Source of the DNA: CAMTVQ01 sp947085255
GTDB taxonomy: Bacteria; Bacteroidota; Bacteroidia; Sphingobacteriales; Sphingobacteriaceae
Assembly (NCBI GenBank): GCA_947085255.1
Contig: CAMTVQ010000001.1
Location: 248,001-312,000 of the forward strand
Reading direction: 5' to 3'
Length of the DNA: 64,000 bases
Position 1 is the stretch's first letter; each line of letters begins with the position of its first letter. The notes below the pieces were generated by a model that was given only the letters and a program-made list of their open reading frames with translations, searched no databases and was not told where the DNA came from. Shown here piece after piece: positions 59,191 to 64,000 of this stretch. The translations under genes and the position numbers were made by a program.

Positions 59191-60150
59191 ATGGATTTTA
59201 AAAAATTTAGGGTTAATGACTGGTTTTCTATTATAGGAACCTTTGCGTCTTTAATTGGATTAATATATATATTTTATCCCATAAAAGACGATACAATTAA
59301 ATTAGACTTAATTGTATCGTCTTGTGATAATTTAACAGTTTTCAACAGTATAAGCGAGCCTGAAATAAAGGCTCAATTTGAGTATAAAGGCAAGAAAATT
59401 TCGAAACTTTGGAGAGTTAATATCATATTAAAGAATGTATCTGAAAAAACCATAGTTGGAAGTGGTCAATTAAAAAATATCCTGTCCGATAATCTAATTT
59501 TTTTAGTTAAGGATGAATATCAAATCATTGATAAAAAACTAATTAACTCTGATTTTAGTCATGACCTTTCTGTTTTATCTAATGATACAATACAACTTTA
59601 TTTTGGGCAATGGAGAACTAATGAAATAATTGAATATTCATTTTATATTACAACAGATAAAGCTCTTAAGAGTCCAGATATTGATATTTTTTATCAACCT
59701 AAAGATCGACAAATAATAGATGGTGATATTAACTTTCTTAGAAGCTTTCAGAATAAAGAAAAAGAATTAATAACAAGTAAGTTAGGAAAACCAGCAAAAA
59801 AAGTTATCTATGTTTTCTTCCTATTAATAACATTGATATCATTAATAATTTTTGTGGTTATAGCTATTTCAAATCCTATTAGCTACATTAAAAGAAAAAT
59901 ATGGAGAAATAAATATTTAAGTGATTTCAATAAACACGTCACACAAAAAACTCTAAGTAGTCACTACATAAATAAACCTGAAAATTATACTAATTGGGGA
60001 GATTTTAATGGTACAAAATACCCTAAGACTTGGGGTATAGATTTTGAAATCATCAAACCCTTGAGTCTAATATCCACTACTTTATTCTTTATTATTCTTA
60101 GCTTTTCACAAGTCATTATAATAATTGATTTGATTCAACTATTTCCATAA
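59191..60150 (+). CDS. Orphan membrane protein (319 aa)
   Basis: I do not recognise a family. The membrane segments are about 11-31 (WFSIIGTFASLIGLIYIFYPI), 208-232 (VIYVFFLLITLISLIIFVVIAIS) and the C-terminal 290-317. Between the first two is a 175-residue soluble, mostly beta domain (LDLIVSSCDNLTVFNS...). A perfect 16-bp inverted repeat lies in codons 32-45. The gene is more AT-rich than its neighbours (an impression by eye) and is flanked by a duplicate of the kmo 3' end. Probably accessory DNA. Confidence 0.6.
   Translation: MDFKKFRVNDWFSIIGTFASLIGLIYIFYPIKDDTIKLDLIVSSCDNLTVFNSISEPEIKAQFEYKGKKISKLWRVNIILKNVSEKTIVGSGQLKNILSDNLIFLVKDEYQIIDKKLINSDFSHDLSVLSNDTIQLYFGQWRTNEIIEYSFYITTDKALKSPDIDIFYQPKDRQIIDGDINFLRSFQNKEKELITSKLGKPAKKVIYVFFLLITLISLIIFVVIAISNPISYIKRKIWRNKYLSDFNKHVTQKTLSSHYINKPENYTNWGDFNGTKYPKTWGIDFEIIKPLSLISTTLFFIILSFSQVIIIIDLIQLFP
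59285..59323 (+). repeat. Perfect 16-bp inverted repeat inside a coding region
   Basis: AAGACGATACAATTAA (59285-59300) pairs exactly with 59308-59323 around a 7-base loop (ATTAGAC). No T-run follows, so it is not an ordinary terminator. Confidence 0.95.
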
Positions 60151-60157
60151 CCCTCAG

Positions 60158-61525
60158 CTATCCCCTAAAAAAATTAGCCTCTTTCAACCAGATATCAATT
60201 AACGTAACCACTTCGGTGCTGTTCCAGTTTTCTTCAATATTTTCTAAGGTCATGATGCGTTCAAAAAAAGCATCTTGTTTTTTACCCGCCTCCATTGCCT
60301 CCGCATAAGGTATGGTAGTAAAACTTACCATAGAGTATTTAGGCACATACTGATCAGGATACATTTCGCTAATCATTTTTTCAATTTTCTTGCGCAACAA
60401 AAACTTTGGTTCCGACACTTTAAAGCGCATCTCTATAAAATTCTCGTAGGCTAAATCGGCTATAGCATCCGCATTGGGTTTGCGTTCTTGCTCAAACGCT
60501 GGTAATACTTGTTCCCAATTTCCTTTGTGCTCGTTTAGTAATCTATCTAATACGGTACAATCTTCAAATCCGGCGTTCATGCCTTGTCCAAAAAAAGGAA
60601 TAATGGCATGGGCAGCATCACCAATAAGCAATACATTTGTTTTGTAGCGCCAAGGGTAGCATTTTGTGGTTACTAATGATGCCGTTGGATTAGCAAAAAA
60701 CTGTTCCATTAAGTTTGGAATCAGTTGCAACATATCTGGAAATTCTTTTTTAAAGAATGTATGTACGCTTGCTTCGTCTTTCAACTGCTCAAAAGAATAT
60801 TCGCCCGAATAATCGAAAAACAAGGTGCAGGTAAAGCTTCCATCTAAATTAGGCAAGGCAATCATCATAAAGTTGTTGCGCGGCCATATATGTAAGGCAT
60901 GCTTATCCATTTTCCAAAGCCCTTCGGCTGTAGGCGGAATGGATAACTCCTTGTATGCGTGTTCTATGTAATGTTGCGAATAATTAAAGCGATCTAAATG
61001 TTGCATGGTGCGGCGAACAGCCGAAAAAGCCCCATCCGAACCAATAACTAAGTCCGATTGTATCTGCTCTTGTGTATGCGTTTGGGCGTTTTCCATCGTT
61101 ACAACGGTATTCTCCAAATCTACGTCTACACACTTTTGGTCAAAATGCAGGCTTACTTCCTGCATTTCTTCGGCAAGATTCATTAACTCTATATTCAGCT
61201 GGGCGCGTGATACAGAGTAAATGCATTGTCCATCTCGTCCGTAAGGCTGAAATGCTTCCGTACCATCAGCCATATGGATATGCCTGCCGTGCATGGGAAT
61301 AACAATACGAGAAATGCTTTTTTCTAACCCCACTGCACGTAATGCACTCCATCCGCGCTCGCTTAAGGCTAAGTTAATAGATTTACCAGCGTTTAAAGTA
61401 GCTTGGCGCATATCCGAACGGCGTTCGTAAACCGAAACGCGTGCACCTTTTTTAGCCAAAAAAATAGCTAATAAGCTCCCCACCAAACCTGCACCAACTA
61501 TGGTAATGTTATTCTTCGTAGTCAT
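60158..61525 (-). CDS. kmo: Kynurenine 3-monooxygenase
   Basis: This FAD monooxygenase converts L-kynurenine to 3-hydroxykynurenine with NADPH and O2. The 455-residue protein has GAGLVG (11-16), the central MHGRHIHMADG and the GD motif LIGDAAHAIIPFFGQGMNAGFEDC. It ends IWLKEANFFRG. kynU is directly upstream (0 bases between), so the two form a kynurenine operon transcribed from the TATATTTG box at 62814-62821. Confidence 0.96.
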   Translation of the reverse strand: MTTKNNITIVGAGLVGSLLAIFLAKKGARVSVYERRSDMRQATLNAGKSINLALSERGWSALRAVGLEKSISRIVIPMHGRHIHMADGTEAFQPYGRDGQCIYSVSRAQLNIELMNLAEEMQEVSLHFDQKCVDVDLENTVVTMENAQTHTQEQIQSDLVIGSDGAFSAVRRTMQHLDRFNYSQHYIEHAYKELSIPPTAEGLWKMDKHALHIWPRNNFMMIALPNLDGSFTCTLFFDYSGEYSFEQLKDEASVHTFFKKEFPDMLQLIPNLMEQFFANPTASLVTTKCYPWRYKTNVLLIGDAAHAIIPFFGQGMNAGFEDCTVLDRLLNEHKGNWEQVLPAFEQERKPNADAIADLAYENFIEMRFKVSEPKFLLRKKIEKMISEMYPDQYVPKYSMVSFTTIPYAEAMEAGKKQDAFFERIMTLENIEENWNSTEVVTLIDIWLKEANFFRG

Positions 61526-62797
61526 TTACGACAGCGAAGATAGAATTTTCTCTAAATTATAGATATCCGTGAAGGAATTATACATAGGTACAGGCGAAAA
61601 ACGCATCACATTAGGTTCGCGCCAATCACCCATTACGCCATTTTTGGTTAATGTATCAAAAATTGCTTTACCGTTTTCTGCACAAATAATAGATAACTGA
61701 CACCCACGCTCTGCTTTATTTTTTGGGGTGATAATGCGGTAACGCTCATGTCCCAACTTTGTATTTGCCTCGTTGATGATAAACTCTAAATATCCGGTAA
61801 GCAACTCGCTTTTAGCACGCAATGGTTCCATACCTGCTTTATCAAACAATTGCAAGGCTGCTTTATGTGCAGCAATAAGTAATACGGGAGCATTGCTCAA
61901 TGCCCAACCGTCTGCACCAGGCTCTGGCTTAAAGCCCTTATTCATTTTAAAACGTGTTTTTTCTTCATATCCCCACCAGCCTGCAAAACGTGGTGTAGCT
62001 GCATTGGTACTGTGTTTTTCGTGCACATAAATACCACTTACTCCGCCTGGGCTAGAGTTTAGATACTTATACGAACACCATGTTGCAAAATCCACATTCC
62101 ATTCGTGTAGTTTTAACGGGATATTACCAGCAGTATGCGCCAAATCGAATCCGCAGAAAGCACCTGCTGCATGGGCTGCTTTAGTAATGGTCGGTAAATC
62201 GAAAAACTGTCCGCTAAGATAATTTACCCCGCCCATAAGAACTAATGCTAACGAGTCTTTATGTTCGTTTATAGTGGCTAAAATATCTTCGGTACGTAGG
62301 GTATATTCTCCTGCACGTGGTGCTACTTCAATAATAGTGGTTTCGGGATCAAAGCCATGATGCTGTACTTGTGTTTCAAATGCATACTGGTCGGACGGAA
62401 ATGCCGAAGCTTCTACCAAAATTTTGTACCGTGTTTTTGTAGGGCGATAAAAGGAAACCATAAGCAAGTGCAGGTTTACCGTAAGGCTATTCATAGCCGA
62501 TACTTCTATGGGCTTTGCTCCTACTATTTTTGCTAAACTATCACGTACTTCTTTATGGTAAGTCATCCAAGGCGAATCCCCTTTAAAATGCCCCTCCACT
62601 GCAAAGTTTGCCCAATGAGCTAATTGTTGCTGTAGCGTTGCTTGAACTGATTTTGGCTGTAAGCCCAAGGAATTACCACATAGGTATATAATTTCTTTGC
62701 CATTTTCGGTAGGGATAATAAATTCGTCGCGAAAGTGTTTAAGCGGGTCTTTGGCATCTAATTCTTGAGCAAAGGATAAAGTATTTTGATACGTCAT
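61526..62797 (-). CDS. kynU: Kynureninase
   Basis: This PLP enzyme cleaves kynurenine or 3-hydroxykynurenine to (3-hydroxy)anthranilate and alanine. The 423-residue protein has the PLP Lys244 in CSYKYLNSSPGG, FDLAHTAGN with the cofactor Asp, and YLCGNSLGLQPK at the N-terminus. It is first in the kynU-kmo operon. Confidence 0.97.
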   Translation of the reverse strand: MTYQNTLSFAQELDAKDPLKHFRDEFIIPTENGKEIIYLCGNSLGLQPKSVQATLQQQLAHWANFAVEGHFKGDSPWMTYHKEVRDSLAKIVGAKPIEVSAMNSLTVNLHLLMVSFYRPTKTRYKILVEASAFPSDQYAFETQVQHHGFDPETTIIEVAPRAGEYTLRTEDILATINEHKDSLALVLMGGVNYLSGQFFDLPTITKAAHAAGAFCGFDLAHTAGNIPLKLHEWNVDFATWCSYKYLNSSPGGVSGIYVHEKHSTNAATPRFAGWWGYEEKTRFKMNKGFKPEPGADGWALSNAPVLLIAAHKAALQLFDKAGMEPLRAKSELLTGYLEFIINEANTKLGHERYRIITPKNKAERGCQLSIICAENGKAIFDTLTKNGVMGDWREPNVMRFSPVPMYNSFTDIYNLEKILSSLS

Positions 62798-62813
62798 ATT
62801 GATTTGAAGGTAT

Positions 62814-62821
62814 CAAATATA
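62814..62821 (-). promoter_or_regulatory. -7 promoter box for kynU-kmo
   Basis: The complement reads TATATTTG, an exact TAnnTTTG match ending 16 bases upstream of the kynU ATG. Confidence 0.55.
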
Positions 62822-62935
62822 TAGCTTTTTATGCCTTTGCTCATTTTTATTAATTTATATATTAGCCAATATTTAAAGCACTAAGCTAATATGCATTCCC
62901 ATTTAACTATTTTTAAGCAATACAGATTTAAAACA

Positions 62936-64000
62936 ATGAAACTATGTGCTTATATTGTTTTCTCTATAGTGCTGTTTACGCTTTCTGCGTGTACAACACG
63001 AGAACCGTCTTCTGTCCATTCAGATTTATTGCCATTATCTACAGTTGTTTTTCCGGATACTGGTACTATAGCACCCGATTGGAAGAAAGAAAATAGCATT
63101 ATTGTGCATATAAACAACGAACCTGCCACGCTACATCCTACCAATTCCAGTTCGTACATGCGTACCTTAATTAATCAATACATCCACCGCACATTAATTA
63201 CCTATGATGCACAAGAAAAAAAACTGATTCCGGATTTACTAAAAGCAGTACCTATTGCTACAGCAAATCCGAAATTTATTGCGTACCAACTTAAAGATAG
63301 CATTTTCTGGGATGATGGTACGGCTGTTACTGCTGAGGATGTCTATTTTACTTTTTTGGTAAATAGTTGCCCCTTGGTAGAAAATTTTCATGCAAAAACA
63401 TATTTAGAAGCGCTTGATGAGATTAGTATAGATAAAACGGATAACCGAAAGTGTGTATTTAAGATGAAGGGGACTTCTGTCCGGAATATTGGCTTTACTA
63501 CTGGGTTTCCTGTTTTACAACGCAGGTATTTTGACCCTGAGAATATATTTGCCGCATTTACAATCACACAATTTAGAGACAAGAAATTTCAAGCAGTTAA
63601 GTACCCAGCACTACAAGCATGGGCTAAAACGTTTAATTCGGGTAATTACGGGCGTAATCCTGAATATATACGGGGATTAGGAGCTTATCAGCTAAAAAAG
63701 TGGCACGCTGGTCAGTTTTTGGTGTTAGAAAAAAAGAAACGGGAGGTGAAAAATGCGTCCATCAACACACTTATTTTTCAAGTAATAAAAGAGCCCAACG
63801 CACTTACATTGGCATTTAAACAACAAAATATAGATGCCTCCATACTGCTTTTAGAGTCGGTATTTAAAGATCTTTCCGCAGATGAAAAAATGACCAATTC
63901 CTACAATTTTGCCTGTTTAAACACCTGGTTGTATTATTATTTGGCTATGAATACTCGTGCCGAAGAATCAGGGAGATTGCCTTTTTTTACCGATAAGAGA
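62936..64000 (+). CDS. Peptide/solute-binding lipoprotein of an ABC transporter (SBP_bac_5), partial
   Basis: The gene runs off the window; 355 codons are open. The signal peptide MKLCAYIVFSIVLFTLSAC has Cys at 19. The mature protein has NSIIVHINNEPATLHPTNSSS and LIPDLLKAVP, then IFWDDGTAVTAEDVYFTF, the standard family-5 (DppA/OppA-like) binding-protein signatures. It would capture oligopeptides or similar solutes, with lipid-anchored display. The permease genes would lie beyond 64000, if adjacent. Confidence 0.88.
   Translation, partial: MKLCAYIVFSIVLFTLSACTTREPSSVHSDLLPLSTVVFPDTGTIAPDWKKENSIIVHINNEPATLHPTNSSSYMRTLINQYIHRTLITYDAQEKKLIPDLLKAVPIATANPKFIAYQLKDSIFWDDGTAVTAEDVYFTFLVNSCPLVENFHAKTYLEALDEISIDKTDNRKCVFKMKGTSVRNIGFTTGFPVLQRRYFDPENIFAAFTITQFRDKKFQAVKYPALQAWAKTFNSGNYGRNPEYIRGLGAYQLKKWHAGQFLVLEKKKREVKNASINTLIFQVIKEPNALTLAFKQQNIDASILLLESVFKDLSADEKMTNSYNFACLNTWLYYYLAMNTRAEESGRLPFFTDKR

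Overview
The window is a 64-kb, AT-rich piece of a Bacteroidota chromosome, most likely from the Chitinophagia/Chitinophagales side of the phylum (the class is inferred, not proven). The phylum is supported by three things: type IX secretion (T9SS) C-terminal sorting domains on two large surface proteins, many lipoproteins with Bacteroidota-style lipoboxes, and repeated matches to the Bacteroidota promoter box TAnnTTTG. There is no rRNA operon, prophage, CRISPR array or large genomic island. Most of the window is core genome, with small mobile or accessory patches.

Layout: 1-3.6 kb holds the end of a YebC-family gene, a methyltransferase, kdsB, a deoxynucleoside kinase and trpS. 3.7-8.2 kb holds an acyltransferase, a HigBA-type toxin-antitoxin pair, gatC, a LolD-like ABC ATPase, a propeller lipoprotein, a cobalamin adenosyltransferase and a DUF2795 protein. 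8.2-14.5 kb has a T9SS FG-GAP protein, a TamL/BamA-family outer-membrane protein, an rRNA/tRNA methyltransferase, tRNA-Cys and a small basic protein. 14.6-17.6 kb has a collagen-like repeat protein followed by a REP-associated tyrosine transposase (RAYT) bracketed by hairpins. 17.6-31 kb contains a sensor kinase, pyrD, a RidA/aldehyde-dehydrogenase pair, a MATE pump, an iron alcohol dehydrogenase, a fasciclin lipoprotein and an MFS transporter. 31-45 kb contains hemF, a DEAD-box helicase, msrA, a Gre-like factor, a LytTR two-component system with a LiaF-like protein, a TPR protein, gyrA, two paralogous lipoproteins and dinB. 45.5-64 kb contains pyrG, yidC, a 1,208-residue T9SS repeat protein, pnp, rlmF, the SRP RNA, a transaldolase, an orphan membrane protein, kmo-kynU and the start of a solute-binding lipoprotein.

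The clearest metabolic theme is tryptophan/kynurenine catabolism split over two loci. kynU and kmo (60.2-62.8 kb) make 3-hydroxyanthranilate. A 2-aminomuconate-semialdehyde-type dehydrogenase and a RidA-family putative 2-aminomuconate deaminase (19.9-22.5 kb) could act later in the same route. The intervening dioxygenase and decarboxylase are not in the window.

The most interesting non-gene structures are: (i) the RAYT locus, with an identical 28-bp hairpin at each end and further related hairpins carrying GGGAG-type tails; (ii) a 27-bp near-duplicate of the kmo 3' end flanking an AT-rich orphan membrane gene, which looks like an attachment-site duplication; (iii) several genes whose promoter box ends only 4-5 nt before the start codon, suggesting leaderless mRNAs; (iv) an A-tract frameshift in a lipoprotein signal peptide; and (v) dispersed REP-like palindromes, including a 25-bp inverted pair.
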